Assembly (NCBI RefSeq): GCF_022807995.1
Contig: NZ_CP094351.1
Coordinates: forward strand, 1,705,001 to 1,769,000
Direction: 5' to 3'
Length of the DNA stretch: 64,000 nt
From: Pseudomonas orientalis
Lineage (GTDB): Bacteria; Pseudomonadota; Gammaproteobacteria; Pseudomonadales; Pseudomonadaceae
Shown here: piece by piece, positions 7,451 to 16,603 of the stretch
Numbering within the stretch: the stretch's first letter is position 1
Layout: each line of letters starts with the position of its first letter
Notes under the pieces: model-generated
Databases searched by the model: none
The model's input: the letters and a program-made list of their open reading frames with translations, nothing else
What the model was told of the DNA's origin: nothing
Program-made: the position numbers and the translations under genes

Positions 7451-8647
7451 TCAGGCATATCTGGATTTAGACAAGTTATGTTTTGCCTCGGTGAAGTCTG
7501 ATCGCCGGATATTCACCAGCTCCTTCTCCCAAAGAGGATTGAGCGGCACATGATAACCGCTGTCTTTGGCGGTCTTTATCAGCTCGGCCATTTCCTTGCT
7601 GTCATGGATGATGCAGATTTCGTCGAATCTGCCCAGTTTCGCTGGCAGGAAAAATGTTGCCGGGTAGTTCGCGGTTACCTCCGTGGCTGGGCTGCCTGAA
7701 TCCGCATTGTGGTGAACCACCCTTTCTGCGTCACCGACCAGTTTCTGGTTGATGATGCCTATCATCTGTTCCAGTCGTGACGTGGCATTGCCGAGATGGG
7801 GATGCTCTTTCTGGTAGAAACTGGCCGCGCTTGCAAAGTCTGCGCGCAGTTCTTGCGGAACCTGCCTGTATCGATTGACTCGTTCCTTGAACACGCTGTG
7901 AGCGACATCCGGTACGGGGAGCTTATCCTGGGGCCCGAAGTCGCTCAGGTGCGGCGCGACCATGTGCAGATCGTAATCGGCGGTCAAAGGCTTGCCCTCT
8001 GCCTGCTTGGCCAATACTTCCACTGGCTTGCCCTGATGGGTGATGAGATAGGTGTCGTCGGCAGGCGATCCAGGGCGGGCTTGAAATGTGTAGCGTTGCC
8101 CGCTCGGCCCTCGGGCGCTCAATTGCACCGTGCCGTCCGCACCTTTAGCGGACAGATCAGTGATATGACCCAGGTTCACCAGCTCATCGAGGCGATGGCG
8201 CGAGAGTTTCAGCGGGATCGGGACTGCATGGCGTTGCTCGACGCAATCCAGGATCTGCGCGTTGGCCTTGGCGACTTTTTCTTCCGGCGCGCTCTCCAGC
8301 TTGCTGAGGGCCTGGTCGGTACAGATCAGACCGGCCTGCGGCCCCCAGTTGGCACTTTTGCCCTTGATGTGGAAGTCCTTGGTGGGATGACCGGCTTCTA
8401 TCAGCCCGGTAGCCACGGACTCTACCGGGCGTATGCCAATGATGGAGTTGGTGGTTACCGCGATCCGTTGCAAGGGTTCAAGGTGGCTCGACACTATTCC
8501 TGTTTGCTCTTTTACCCGCTCGAGCAGGTCGGGCGGTAGGTTGCCGGCATCCCCGGCAACGCGGTTGTCGAAACGGGACTGGTTGCGTTGCAAGGCTTCC
8601 AGGCTGGATGAAGAAGGTGATGTAACACTGAGAATCGTGGTTTTCAT
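7451..8647 (-). CDS. ExoY-like nucleotidyl cyclase (edema-factor/CyaA superfamily)
   Basis: This 398-residue protein resembles P. aeruginosa ExoY and the catalytic cores of anthrax edema factor and Bordetella CyaA. Shared signatures are NSIIGIRPVES (68-78), the nucleotide-binding block PTKDFHIKGKSANWGPQAGL (88-107; K90 and K97 align with ExoY K81 and K88), the metal-binding TADYDL (222-227; D224 and D226 align with ExoY D212 and D214), and NYPATFFLP (327-335) with RFDEICIIHD (340-349). Such enzymes make cyclic nucleotides inside eukaryotic cells after activation by a host cofactor (F-actin for ExoY). The Ser/Thr-rich first 20 residues would suit a type III secretion signal. No secretion or chaperone gene is nearby. 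The catalytic residues seem intact; secretion and host target are unproven. Confidence 0.87.
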   Translation of the reverse strand: MKTTILSVTSPSSSSLEALQRNQSRFDNRVAGDAGNLPPDLLERVKEQTGIVSSHLEPLQRIAVTTNSIIGIRPVESVATGLIEAGHPTKDFHIKGKSANWGPQAGLICTDQALSKLESAPEEKVAKANAQILDCVEQRHAVPIPLKLSRHRLDELVNLGHITDLSAKGADGTVQLSARGPSGQRYTFQARPGSPADDTYLITHQGKPVEVLAKQAEGKPLTADYDLHMVAPHLSDFGPQDKLPVPDVAHSVFKERVNRYRQVPQELRADFASAASFYQKEHPHLGNATSRLEQMIGIINQKLVGDAERVVHHNADSGSPATEVTANYPATFFLPAKLGRFDEICIIHDSKEMAELIKTAKDSGYHVPLNPLWEKELVNIRRSDFTEAKHNLSKSRYA

Positions 8648-8854
8648 TGGAATACCTCTATGTCACGTCTTGCGGCAGTGTTGGGTGATTCCGTTCAGTC
8701 ACAGTTCTCCTTGATAGGGCTGACATTAAGAGAGATTGGCCCTTGGCGGGGAGGCGTGGCGATTTTTCAGACCGATCCTACTCTTGCTTACCTTCTGCTG
8801 CGGTTCATGAACATGCCAGACTGCCTGACTGCATCTTGCAGACGGGAGCAAACC

Positions 8855-9478
8855 ATGACGATCCGTGCGGTAGTGTTTGATTTCGGTGGCGTGTTATTTG
8901 ACTAGAGCCCGCAGCATCTGTATCGCAAGCTCATTGCCGACGAGCAGGAGCGGCAATGGTTTCTCGATAACATCTGTACCCAGGCCTGGAACACCGAGCA
9001 GGATGCGGGCCGAACCCTGGCTGAGGCTACCCGCAGCCTGATTGCCCAACACCCCGACCACCAGACCTTGATCGAGGCTTATTACGCGCGCTGGCACGAG
9101 ATGTTGCGTGGCGCGTTGCCGGAAGGGGTCGCGATTCTCACCGCGTTGCATCAAGCGAATATGCCGTTGTTCGGGCTGACCAACTGGTCGGCGCAAACCT
9201 TTCCCTATGCCCGCAAGCACTATCCGTTTCTGCAGCTTTTCTGCGATATCGTCGTCTCGGGCCAATTGAAACTGATCAAGCCGGACCCGGCGATCTACCA
9301 GGCCAGTTTCGCTCAAATCCGTGCCCATCTGCCGGATATCCAAGCGGGTGAAGTGGTGTTCATCGATGATGTCGCTGGCAATGTCGACGCGGCCGTCGCC
9401 CTTGGCTGGCAGGGTATTCACCATGTGTCGGCCGAACGTACCGCCGCGCGTTTGCGCGAGCTGGGCGTGGCGTTCTAG
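8855..9478 (+). pseudogene. HAD-family phosphatase interrupted by an amber codon
   Basis: The frame starts MTIRAVVFDFGGVLFD and then meets TAG at 8903-8905 (codon 17), directly after the nucleophile motif. Beyond the stop the frame is intact for 190 codons: SPQHLYRKL, the motif II region LFGLTNWS, the motif III Lys in KLIKPDPAIY and the motif IV acids in VVFIDDVAGN. HAD relatives commonly have FDFGGVL(I/F)DW at this point, so a single TGG-to-TAG change would explain it. Either this is a recent nonsense mutation, or a shorter product could start internally (e.g. GTG at 9068) but would lack the catalytic Asp. Intact relatives are sugar-phosphate-type phosphatases. The end overlaps the convergent LysR gene by four bases. 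Confidence 0.85.
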
Positions 9479-10380
9479 CGCGCCCACTTCTCCATGACAA
9501 AATCGACGAAGGCCCGCAGCTTGGGCAGGCGATAACGGTCCTGGCGATACAGCAGGTGCATGGGGCGGCTGGGTAGCTTATAGCCGGTCAGCAAGGCCAC
9601 CAGTTTGCCGCTCTCCAGGTCCGGCTGCACCAGGGCATCCGCCAGCATGACGATGCCCATGCCGTTTACCGCCGCCTGGCGCAAGCCTTGCGAGCTGTTG
9701 ATGGTCAATGAGCCGGCCACCGGAACCTCCACCTCGCCTACATCCCCGGTCATGCGCCACAGTTTGTCGGTGTCGCGCCAGTTGTCGGTCGCAGGGTAGG
9801 CGAAGGCCAGGCAATCGTGCTGCTGCAGCTCATCTGGCGTCTGCGGCGTGCCGCGTCGCGCCAGGTACTCAGGTGACGCGCAAAGGGTGAGGGTATAGGC
9901 CTGCAGGGGTCTGGCGATCAGGCTGGAGGTTTCGAGTTCGCCGAGACGGATCGCCACGTCGAAACCGCTGTCGACCAGGTCCACTCGCTCATTGCTCAGC
10001 ACCACGTACAGGTTGATCAGTGGATAGCGCTGGGAAAACTCACTCAAGGCCGGCACAAGGCGTTCGGTGCCGAACACGGGCGGCGCGGTGATACGCAGGC
10101 TGCCTTTGGGCGCTTCGCTGTGAATCTGTTCCGCCAGCAGCTGGGAGTCGGCCACCAGTCCCAGTACTTCCAGGCAGCGCTGATAATACTGCCCGCCAAA
10201 CTCCGTAAGGTTCTGTTTGCGCGTGGTGCGTTTGAGCAAGCTGACGCCCAGTCGCTGCTCCAGCGCACGCAGATGGTTACCGACCATGGTGGTCGACATT
10301 CCGCATTCCTGCGCGGCGGCGGTCATGCTGCCGGTCTCGACGACCTTCACGTACACCGACATGGCCTGGAACAGATCCAT
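9475..10380 (-). CDS. LysR-family transcriptional regulator
   Basis: This 301-residue LysR protein has an N-terminal winged helix ([20 protein letters not shown], then [20 protein letters not shown], residues ~4-55) and an effector domain with [19 protein letters not shown], the pattern of the CrgA/AaeR-like LysR subgroup. The ATG at 10380 has AGGA about eight bases upstream; a TTG two codons earlier is also in frame. It is divergent from the ArgD-like aminotransferase gene at 10483, about 100 bases away, and could regulate it. Ligand unknown. Confidence 0.88.
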   Translation of the reverse strand: MDLFQAMSVYVKVVETGSMTAAAQECGMSTTMVGNHLRALEQRLGVSLLKRTTRKQNLTEFGGQYYQRCLEVLGLVADSQLLAEQIHSEAPKGSLRITAPPVFGTERLVPALSEFSQRYPLINLYVVLSNERVDLVDSGFDVAIRLGELETSSLIARPLQAYTLTLCASPEYLARRGTPQTPDELQQHDCLAFAYPATDNWRDTDKLWRMTGDVGEVEVPVAGSLTINSSQGLRQAAVNGMGIVMLADALVQPDLESGKLVALLTGYKLPSRPMHLLYRQDRYRLPKLRAFVDFVMEKWAR

Positions 10381-10482
10381 TATCAAGTCCTGGTTAAAAG
10401 TAATTGCAGTAATTCGCAGTTTATCCAGCTGTGGTGGCTAACGATACTTCAATACCACAACGATGCATTGGAGCCCGCCACC

Positions 10483-11652
10483 ATGACCGCCGCCTGCCTG
10501 ATGAACACTTATCAACCCTTGGCCTTAAGTTTTACGCGCGGTCTGGGCACGCGCCTGTGGGACCAGCACGGCCGCGAATACCTGGACGCGGTGGCCGGCG
10601 TAGCTGTGACCAATGTCGGCCATTCCCACCCCCGGCTGGTGACGGCCATCAGCGAGCAGGCCGGCCTGCTGCTGCACACCTCCAATCTCTACAGCATCGA
10701 TTGGCAACAGCGTCTGGCCCGGCGCCTGACCCAGCTGTCCGGGCTGGACCGCGCGTTCTTCAACAATTCCGGCGCTGAAGCCAATGAGACGGCGCTGAAA
10801 CTGGCACGGCTGCATGGCTGGAAAAAGGGCATTGAACAACCCTTGGTAGTGGTGATGGAGAACGCTTTCCACGGGCGTACGCTGGGCACCATGGCGGCCA
10901 GTGACGGGCCATCGGTGCGCCTTGGTTTTCAACGCTTGCCGGGGGATTTCCTGAAGGTGGGGTTTGGCGATCCGGGCGCATTGGAACGCATCACCCAACA
11001 GTTTGGTACGCGCATCGCCGCCGTGCTGCTGGAGCCGATCCAGGGCGAAAGCGGTGTGTTACCGGCACCGCCCGGCTATCTGAAAGCCCTGCGCGATCAC
11101 TGTACGCGCCACGGCTGGCTGATGATGCTCGACGAAATACAAACCGGCATTGGCCGCACCGGTGCCTGGTTCGCCTTTCAGCACGAGGGCATTGTTCCCG
11201 ACGTGATGACCCTGGCCAAAGGGCTTGGCAACGGCGTGCCGATCGGCGCCTGCCTGGCCCGCGGCGGCGTCGCGCAACTGTTCACGCCAGGCAGCCATGG
11301 CAGCACGTTCGGCGGCAACCCGCTGGCGTGCCGTGTCGGTTGCACCGTGCTGGATATTATTCATGAGCAAGGCTTGTTGCAGAACGCCGCACGCCAGGGC
11401 GAACACTTGCTGGAACGCTTGCGCGTGGAGCTGGATGGGCACCCGCAAGTGCGGGCGATTCGCGGCAAAGGCTTGATGATCGGGATAGAACTGGCCAGCC
11501 CTTATCGCGACCTTGCCCAACGTGCCGCCCAGGAGCACGGGTTGTTGATCAACGTCACGCGGGGCAAAATCGTTCGCCTGTTGCCGCCGCTGACCCTTGA
11601 TGCCAGGGAAGTCGAGATGATCGTTCGGGCCATCACCCGATTGCTGAATTGA
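10483..11652 (+). CDS. argD: ArgD-like acetylornithine aminotransferase (class III PLP)
   Basis: This 389-residue class III aminotransferase has the family features: [42 protein letters not shown]-type region ([14 protein letters not shown]), and the PLP-binding lysine K246 in [12 protein letters not shown]. It most resembles ArgD, which interconverts N-acetylornithine and N-acetylglutamate semialdehyde in arginine synthesis. Pseudomonads have several paralogues (including the catabolic AruC/AstC), so the physiological substrate is not certain. The ATG at 10483 has GGAG nine bases upstream; a second ATG at 10501 is possible. A REPIN follows the gene. Confidence 0.82.
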   Translation: MTAACLMNTYQPLALSFTRGLGTRLWDQHGREYLDAVAGVAVTNVGHSHPRLVTAISEQAGLLLHTSNLYSIDWQQRLARRLTQLSGLDRAFFNNSGAEANETALKLARLHGWKKGIEQPLVVVMENAFHGRTLGTMAASDGPSVRLGFQRLPGDFLKVGFGDPGALERITQQFGTRIAAVLLEPIQGESGVLPAPPGYLKALRDHCTRHGWLMMLDEIQTGIGRTGAWFAFQHEGIVPDVMTLAKGLGNGVPIGACLARGGVAQLFTPGSHGSTFGGNPLACRVGCTVLDIIHEQGLLQNAARQGEHLLERLRVELDGHPQVRAIRGKGLMIGIELASPYRDLAQRAAQEHGLLINVTRGKIVRLLPPLTLDAREVEMIVRAITRLLN

Positions 11653-11665
11653 AAGGCAATCAAAA

Positions 11666-11754
11666 TGTGGGAGGGGGCTTGCCCCCGATAGCAGTGGTTC
11701 AGCCGGCACATTGGGTACTGACACACCGCTATCGGGGGCAAGCCCCCTCCCACA
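11666..11754. repeat. REPIN, GGGGGCTTGCCCCC family (copy 1)
   Basis: Inverted copies of GTGGGAGGGGGCTTGCCCCC, each continuing as GATAGC, surround a short spacer. It lies between the convergent ends of the aminotransferase and punR genes. Confidence 0.92.
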
Positions 11755-11770
11755 GAGTTCTGTGCTGCTT

Positions 11771-12679
11771 TCAGATTCCATTCAACCACTCCTGGTTCAG
11801 GGTGTCGGTATCTCCCAGGTACTCCAGCAACCAGGCCATGGCTGGCGACAGTTTGTTCTGCGCCCAGGCCACGCAGGACGGGCTGGCCGGGAAGGGGCGG
11901 TGCAGTTGCAACGCCACCAGCTCGCCGCGCTCGATCCACGGCAGCACCTGATGCGCCGGGGCCATGCCGACGCACAAGCCATCGCGCAGGCAATCGAGCG
12001 CCGACGACCAGTTGGGCACCACCAGGCGACGCTGGTTATCCAGGGTCCAGGTGTCCCGCTTGGGCAGGTTGCGTGAGGTGTCGGTCATGCACAGGGAGGC
12101 AAACGGGCGCAATTGATCATCGCCGAGCAGCCCGCTCACCGTTGCCAGCGGGTGCCTGGCGCTGACCACGCACAACCAGTTCAACAAGCCCATATCGCGA
12201 AAGCTGAAATGGCTGGCCACCGGCACCGCGCTGGTGGCGCCGATCACGATGTCGGTACGCTCGTCCGCCAGGGCATCCCACACGCCGTTGTACACCTCGT
12301 ACTCCAGCAGCAGTTCCACTTCCGGAAACTGCCGATAGAAATCCAGCACCAGTTGCCGACAGCGCTGCGGCTTGACGATGGAGTCCACCGCCACCTTCAA
12401 CTGACCGCTCCAGCCATTGGCCACCTGCTGGCACAAGCGGCGGGTGCCGAGCATTTTTTTCATCACGCCACGGGTTTCGTCGATAAACAGCCGGCCGGCG
12501 GGCGTCAGTTCCACGTCACGGTGGCGCCGTATGAACAGCGGCACCGCCAGCCACTCTTCCAGCTGGCGCACCGTATAGCTGATGGCCGACGGTACGCGAT
12601 GCAATTCCTGAGCGGCGGCGCTGAAACTGCCGTGGCGTGCGACGGCATCGACCACATCCAGGGAGTATTCGGACCACAT
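11771..12679 (-). CDS. punR: Purine-responsive LysR activator PunR
   Basis: This 302-residue LysR regulator is very similar along its length to E. coli PunR (YdhB): it shares MWSEYSL, VDAVARHGSFSAAAQELHRV, SYTVRQLEEWLAVPLF, RRHRDVELTPAG and the C-terminal WLLEYLGDTDTLNQEWL. In E. coli PunR activates the neighbouring purine transporter gene in response to purines. The divergent neighbour here is a clear PunC homologue, so the pair is conserved. The ATG at 12679 has GAGGG upstream and gives the family N-terminus exactly; the ATG at 12694 adds five residues not seen in the family. Confidence 0.9.
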   Translation of the reverse strand: MWSEYSLDVVDAVARHGSFSAAAQELHRVPSAISYTVRQLEEWLAVPLFIRRHRDVELTPAGRLFIDETRGVMKKMLGTRRLCQQVANGWSGQLKVAVDSIVKPQRCRQLVLDFYRQFPEVELLLEYEVYNGVWDALADERTDIVIGATSAVPVASHFSFRDMGLLNWLCVVSARHPLATVSGLLGDDQLRPFASLCMTDTSRNLPKRDTWTLDNQRRLVVPNWSSALDCLRDGLCVGMAPAHQVLPWIERGELVALQLHRPFPASPSCVAWAQNKLSPAMAWLLEYLGDTDTLNQEWLNGI

Positions 12680-12698
12680 GTCGGTTGCCCTCAAAATT

Positions 12699-12717
12699 AT
12701 TGATAAGACTGTCCAAT
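12699..12717. promoter_or_regulatory. LysR-type dyad ATTG-N11-CAAT between punR and punC
   Basis: A perfect ATTG/CAAT dyad with an 11-base spacer (the T-N11-A LysR pattern) lies 20 bases from the punR start and 85 bases from punC. Position and symmetry make it a candidate PunR site. Confidence 0.5.
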
Positions 12718-12801
12718 TATTATCGCTTCACAGGAGAACTGCCAGCTTCATAATGGGCGCCAGTCAGCAAATAGTTTGATGGCAGGATCGACAAGGCTTC
12801 A

Positions 12802-13980
12802 ATGAAAAATTCTTTTGGTTTCACTTGGTATCTGGCGGGGCTGAGCATGCTCGGTTATCTCGCCATGGACATGTACTTGCCGGCGTTTGGCGCCATGGGC
12901 GAACAGTTGCAGATTGGCGCCGGGGCTGTGGGCGCCAGCTTGAGCATCTTCCTTGCCGGTTTTGCGCTAGGGCAGTTGCTGTGGGGGCCGTTGTCCGACC
13001 GGCTTGGGCGCAAGCCGGTCCTGCTCATGGGGTTGAGCCTGTTTGTACTGGGGTGCCTTGGCATGTTCTGGGTGCACACCGCGCCGCAGCTCTGGGCATT
13101 GCGTTTTATGCAGGCGATCGGCGTGTGCTCTGCGGCCGTGAGTTGGCAGGCACTGGTGATTGACCGCTACCCGGCGGACAAGGCTCACCGCGTATTCGCC
13201 AGCATCATGCCGCTGATGTCGCTGTCGCCGGCACTGGCGCCCTTGTTGGGTGCGATGGTATTGAATCACTTTGGCTGGCAGGCGATTTTCGGTGTATTGC
13301 TGGGGGTGTCGCTGCTCCTGTTGCTGCCGACGGTGTTTCTGCGCAGCGCGCCGAAGCGTCAGACGCACCAACCCGTGCGCCTGGGCTATGCACAGCTGCT
13401 CACGTCACGGGTATTTACCGGCAACGTCATGATATTTGCCGCCTGCTCCGCCAGCTTCTTTGCCTGGCTGACCGCTTCGCCATTCATCCTCGGCGGCATG
13501 GGCTACAGCCCCAATGATATCGGCCTCAGCTACGTGCTGCCGACCCTGGCCTTTCTCGTCGGCGGTTACAGTTGCCGCAGCGCCTTGCAGCGCTTGCCGG
13601 GCAAAACCTTGCTACCGTGGTTGCTCGCCTTCTATTGCCTGAGCATGGTGGCGTTGTACCTGGTTGCAATCCTGACAGTGCCGACCCTCACCACCTTGCT
13701 GATTCCGTTCTGCCTGATGGCGCTGTGCAACGGCGCCAGCTACCCGATCGTGGTGGCGAATGCACTGATGCCGTTTTCGGAAAATTCCGGCAAGGCGGCG
13801 GCACTGCAAAATACCCTGCAATTGGGCTTGTGCTTTCTTGCCAGTCTGTTGGTGTCGTCGATGATCGAGCGGCCGCTGTTGATCACAGTGATTGTGATGC
13901 TGGCGACCGCGCCCCTGGCGGTGTTGGGTTACTGGCTGGCGCGGCCGAAGGGTAATGCTTGCGAACTGTCCAGCGCCTGA
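12802..13980 (+). CDS. punC: Purine nucleoside/base MFS transporter PunC
   Basis: This 392-residue, 12-helix MFS protein of the Bcr/CflA branch closely resembles E. coli PunC (YdhC): LAGLSMLGYLAMDMYLPAF, ASLSIFLAGFALGQLLWGPL, the loop motif SDRLGRKPVLL, IFAACSASFFAWLTASPFIL, and AAALQNTLQLGLCFLASLLV. In E. coli PunC takes part in purine uptake or tolerance and is regulated by PunR. The conserved divergent punR gene supports orthology. Transport direction and exact substrates are known only from E. coli. Confidence 0.88.
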   Translation: MKNSFGFTWYLAGLSMLGYLAMDMYLPAFGAMGEQLQIGAGAVGASLSIFLAGFALGQLLWGPLSDRLGRKPVLLMGLSLFVLGCLGMFWVHTAPQLWALRFMQAIGVCSAAVSWQALVIDRYPADKAHRVFASIMPLMSLSPALAPLLGAMVLNHFGWQAIFGVLLGVSLLLLLPTVFLRSAPKRQTHQPVRLGYAQLLTSRVFTGNVMIFAACSASFFAWLTASPFILGGMGYSPNDIGLSYVLPTLAFLVGGYSCRSALQRLPGKTLLPWLLAFYCLSMVALYLVAILTVPTLTTLLIPFCLMALCNGASYPIVVANALMPFSENSGKAAALQNTLQLGLCFLASLLVSSMIERPLLITVIVMLATAPLAVLGYWLARPKGNACELSSA

Positions 13981-13999
13981 GCTGGCAATGCGATCAAAA

Positions 14000-14089
14000 T
14001 GTGGGAGGGGGCTTGCCCCCGATAGCAGTGTGTCAGTCACAGGAGATATTGACTGATCCACCGCAATCGGGGGCAAGCCCCCTCCCACA
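14000..14089. repeat. REPIN, GGGGGCTTGCCCCC family (copy 2)
   Basis: An inverted pair of the GTGGGAGGGGGCTTGCCCCC element. Its spacer (containing GTGTCAGTCA and TGACTGATCCACCGC) is related to those of the copies at 24911 and 25801. It sits between the convergent punC and Tsx-like genes. Confidence 0.92.
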
Positions 14090-14109
14090 TGTGTATTGAG
14101 TTTATTCAG

Positions 14110-14943
14110 TTAGAACGATACTTCCATGTTCAACGTCGGCGTCGACGTGCGGCTACCCCGACCGCCGTCCACGCCAAACTTGTTATGCCAGTATTCGTAG
14201 CCTACGCCGAGGTACAGGTTCGGCTTGACGCTTTTTCCCGGCCGCACCGCCACCATCAACGCGGTGCGCATCAGGGCTTCCGGCGCGGTATCACGGCCAT
14301 GATAGTCCTCGCCTTTCTCCCCCACGTAATTGATGAATCCCTGAAATTTAGCCGCGTGGTTGGCAATCTCGAACGGGCGCATCCAGGTCAGGTTGAGCAT
14401 ATAAGTGTCGTCGAAGGTGTGGTTCGATTTCTTCGCGCCCGGAATGCCGGTGTGGTTCTTTTCCTTGTAGTACATCAGGCTCAGGTCCAGCACACCGACG
14501 GTGTTGAACTTCAAGGTCGGGCCGATCACCAATGCGCGCTTCTTGGCGGAAGCGAAGTTGTTATTGCGGTTGGCATCGAAGCCCAGCGTCAGTGCGTAAT
14601 CCTTGATCAATCCGGAACCCTGCGGCACATCGAATACCCGTGAGGCGTAGAGCTGATGGCGGTATACCGCGTACACCTCGCTGCCACCGTGGTCGGTGCC
14701 CTTGCGTGGGTCTTTGCTGTCGGACAGGAACACATCGAGATTCAGAAAATTGCTGCCGTACCGGTAGCCGCTGGCGTGGGTGAAGCTGTAGATGCGCTTG
14801 TTGAAATCGTCGGGGTTGTTCGGGTTGGTGAAGTGTTGGCCGTAGCGAAACCCCAGGCTGTTGTTCATCCATTCCACCGCGACAGCCTCCCCGCCGCCGA
14901 AGAGGGTCAATGCGACGGTTGCGCCCTGCAATGCCTTTTTCAT
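14110..14943 (-). CDS. Tsx-like outer-membrane channel protein
   Basis: This 277-residue protein has a signal peptide (MKKALQGATVALTLFGGGEAVA) and then many alternating aromatic/polar beta-strand-like stretches, ending in Phe (MEVSF), the usual last residue of outer-membrane barrels. Features such as WMNNSLGFRYG near the start and LTWMRPF resemble the Tsx family of nucleoside-specific channels, often labelled outer envelope proteins in pseudomonads. It is divergent from the NCS2 purine permease at 15101, which supports a role in nucleobase or nucleoside passage across the outer membrane. The ATG at 14943 gives a proper signal peptide. Confidence 0.72.
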   Translation of the reverse strand: MKKALQGATVALTLFGGGEAVAVEWMNNSLGFRYGQHFTNPNNPDDFNKRIYSFTHASGYRYGSNFLNLDVFLSDSKDPRKGTDHGGSEVYAVYRHQLYASRVFDVPQGSGLIKDYALTLGFDANRNNNFASAKKRALVIGPTLKFNTVGVLDLSLMYYKEKNHTGIPGAKKSNHTFDDTYMLNLTWMRPFEIANHAAKFQGFINYVGEKGEDYHGRDTAPEALMRTALMVAVRPGKSVKPNLYLGVGYEYWHNKFGVDGGRGSRTSTPTLNMEVSF

Positions 14944-15024
14944 TCTGTCAGGTCCTTTGGCGTTCTGGCTCATGACGGCCGGATTGTTTTTGTAACGCAG
15001 TAGCAGGGTATCTTGTCTGAATGA

Positions 15025-15034
15025 TTGTATACAA
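15025..15034. promoter_or_regulatory. Palindrome TTGTATACAA between the Tsx-like and permease genes
   Basis: A perfect ten-base palindrome lies 81 bases from the Tsx-like start and 66 bases from the permease start. GTATAC-centred dyads of this type are commonly bound by GntR/FadR-type regulators. No such gene is in the window, so the regulator would be elsewhere. Confidence 0.45.
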
Positions 15035-15100
15035 CTCTATGGACATACAGTCTTGATATTGCATACAGTGAGCGCACAACAAAAACAGAGATCCCCCACC

Positions 15101-16603
15101 ATGACTATCCCGAAGGCGTCACCGCAGCGGCCCGAAGATGAGAATCTGGGCGTCGCCGCCAACATGGCTTACGGCCTGCAGCATGTGCTCACCATGTATG
15201 GCGGCATCGTTGCCGTACCCTTGATCGTCGGCCAGGCGGCCGGGTTGTCGCCCGCGGATATCGGCCTGTTGATCGCCGCGTCGTTGTTTGCCGGTGGCCT
15301 GGCCACGCTGCTGCAGACCCTTGGCCTGCCATTCTTCGGGTGTCAGTTGCCGCTGGTGCAGGGCGTGTCATTCGCAGGCGTGGCAACCATGGTGGCGATT
15401 GTCGGCAGCGACGGAGCAGGGGGCGTGCCGGCGATACTCGGCGCGGTGATGGCCGCGTCGTTCATTGGCTTGTTGATCACCCCGGTGTTCTCACGCATCA
15501 CTCAGTTTTTCCCGCCGCTGGTGACCGGGATCGTGATTACCACCATCGGCCTGACCCTGATGCCCGTGGCGGCCCGCTGGGCCATGGGCGGCAACAGCCG
15601 CGCAGCGGATTTCGGCAGCATGTCGAATGTCGGCCTGGCGGCGCTGACGTTGGTGCTGGTGTTGCTGCTGAGCAAAATCGGCAGCGCAACCATCTCGCGC
15701 CTGTCGATTCTGCTGGCGATGGTGATCGGCACGGTGATTGCGGTGTTCCTGGGCATGGCCGACTTCTCCGGCGTGACCCAGGGGCCTATGTTCGGCTTTC
15801 CCACGCCGTTCCATTTCGGCATGCCGACCTTTCATGTGGCGGCGATCATTTCCATGTGCATCGTAGTGATGGTTACGCTGGTGGAAACCTCGGCGGACAT
15901 TCTGGCGGTAGGCGAGATCATCGACACCAAAGTCGACTCCAAACGCCTCGGCAACGGCCTGCGCGCCGACATGCTGTCGAGCATGTTCGCGCCGATCTTC
16001 GGTTCGTTCACGCAGAGTGCGTTCGCCCAGAACGTCGGCCTGGTAGCGGTCACCGGGGTGAAGAGCCGGTTTGTGGTGGCAACCGGCGGGGTGTTCCTGG
16101 TGGTGCTTGGCCTGCTGCCGTTCATGGGCCGGGTGATTGCCGCCGTGCCCACCTCGGTGCTTGGCGGTGCCGGCATTGTGTTGTTCGGCACGGTGGCGGC
16201 CAGCGGTATTCGCACCTTGTCCAAGGTGGATTACCGCAACAACATGAACCTGATCATCGTCGCCACGAGTATTGGTTTCGGCATGATTCCCATCGCCGCG
16301 CCCAGCTTCTATGACCAATTCCCCGGCTGGTTCGCGACGATTTTCCATTCGGGCATCAGCTCTTCGGCGATCATGGCGATTCTGCTCAACCTGACGTTCA
16401 ACCACTTCACCGCCGGTAACTCGGACCAGCAGTCGGTATTCGTGGCGGGGACTGAGCGCAGTTTGTGCTTTCGCGACGTGGCGGCGTTGCGCGATGGCGA
16501 TTACTACCGGGGCGGGAAGCTGTTCGATGCCGAGGGCAAGGAAATTCCACTGGTGGCGGACACCTTGAAGAAAACCGCCAAACCTGAAACCACTGAGGTC
16601 TGA
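15101..16603 (+). CDS. NCS2-family xanthine/uric acid (uracil-xanthine) permease
   Basis: This 500-residue, highly hydrophobic protein (about 12-14 helices) has NCS2 nucleobase:cation symporter features: AYGLQHVLTMYGG near the start, GCQLPLVQGVSFAG, the substrate-site glutamate region VETSADILAVGEI, and the signature QSAFAQNVGLVAVTGVKSR. It resembles the xanthine/uric acid branch (UacT, XanQ, PucJ-type) more than the uracil branch, so the likely role is proton-linked uptake of xanthine or urate. The ATG at 15101 follows a purine-rich leader. The divergent Tsx-like channel would complete an outer-plus-inner membrane route. Confidence 0.88.
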   Translation: MTIPKASPQRPEDENLGVAANMAYGLQHVLTMYGGIVAVPLIVGQAAGLSPADIGLLIAASLFAGGLATLLQTLGLPFFGCQLPLVQGVSFAGVATMVAIVGSDGAGGVPAILGAVMAASFIGLLITPVFSRITQFFPPLVTGIVITTIGLTLMPVAARWAMGGNSRAADFGSMSNVGLAALTLVLVLLLSKIGSATISRLSILLAMVIGTVIAVFLGMADFSGVTQGPMFGFPTPFHFGMPTFHVAAIISMCIVVMVTLVETSADILAVGEIIDTKVDSKRLGNGLRADMLSSMFAPIFGSFTQSAFAQNVGLVAVTGVKSRFVVATGGVFLVVLGLLPFMGRVIAAVPTSVLGGAGIVLFGTVAASGIRTLSKVDYRNNMNLIIVATSIGFGMIPIAAPSFYDQFPGWFATIFHSGISSSAIMAILLNLTFNHFTAGNSDQQSVFVAGTERSLCFRDVAALRDGDYYRGGKLFDAEGKEIPLVADTLKKTAKPETTEV

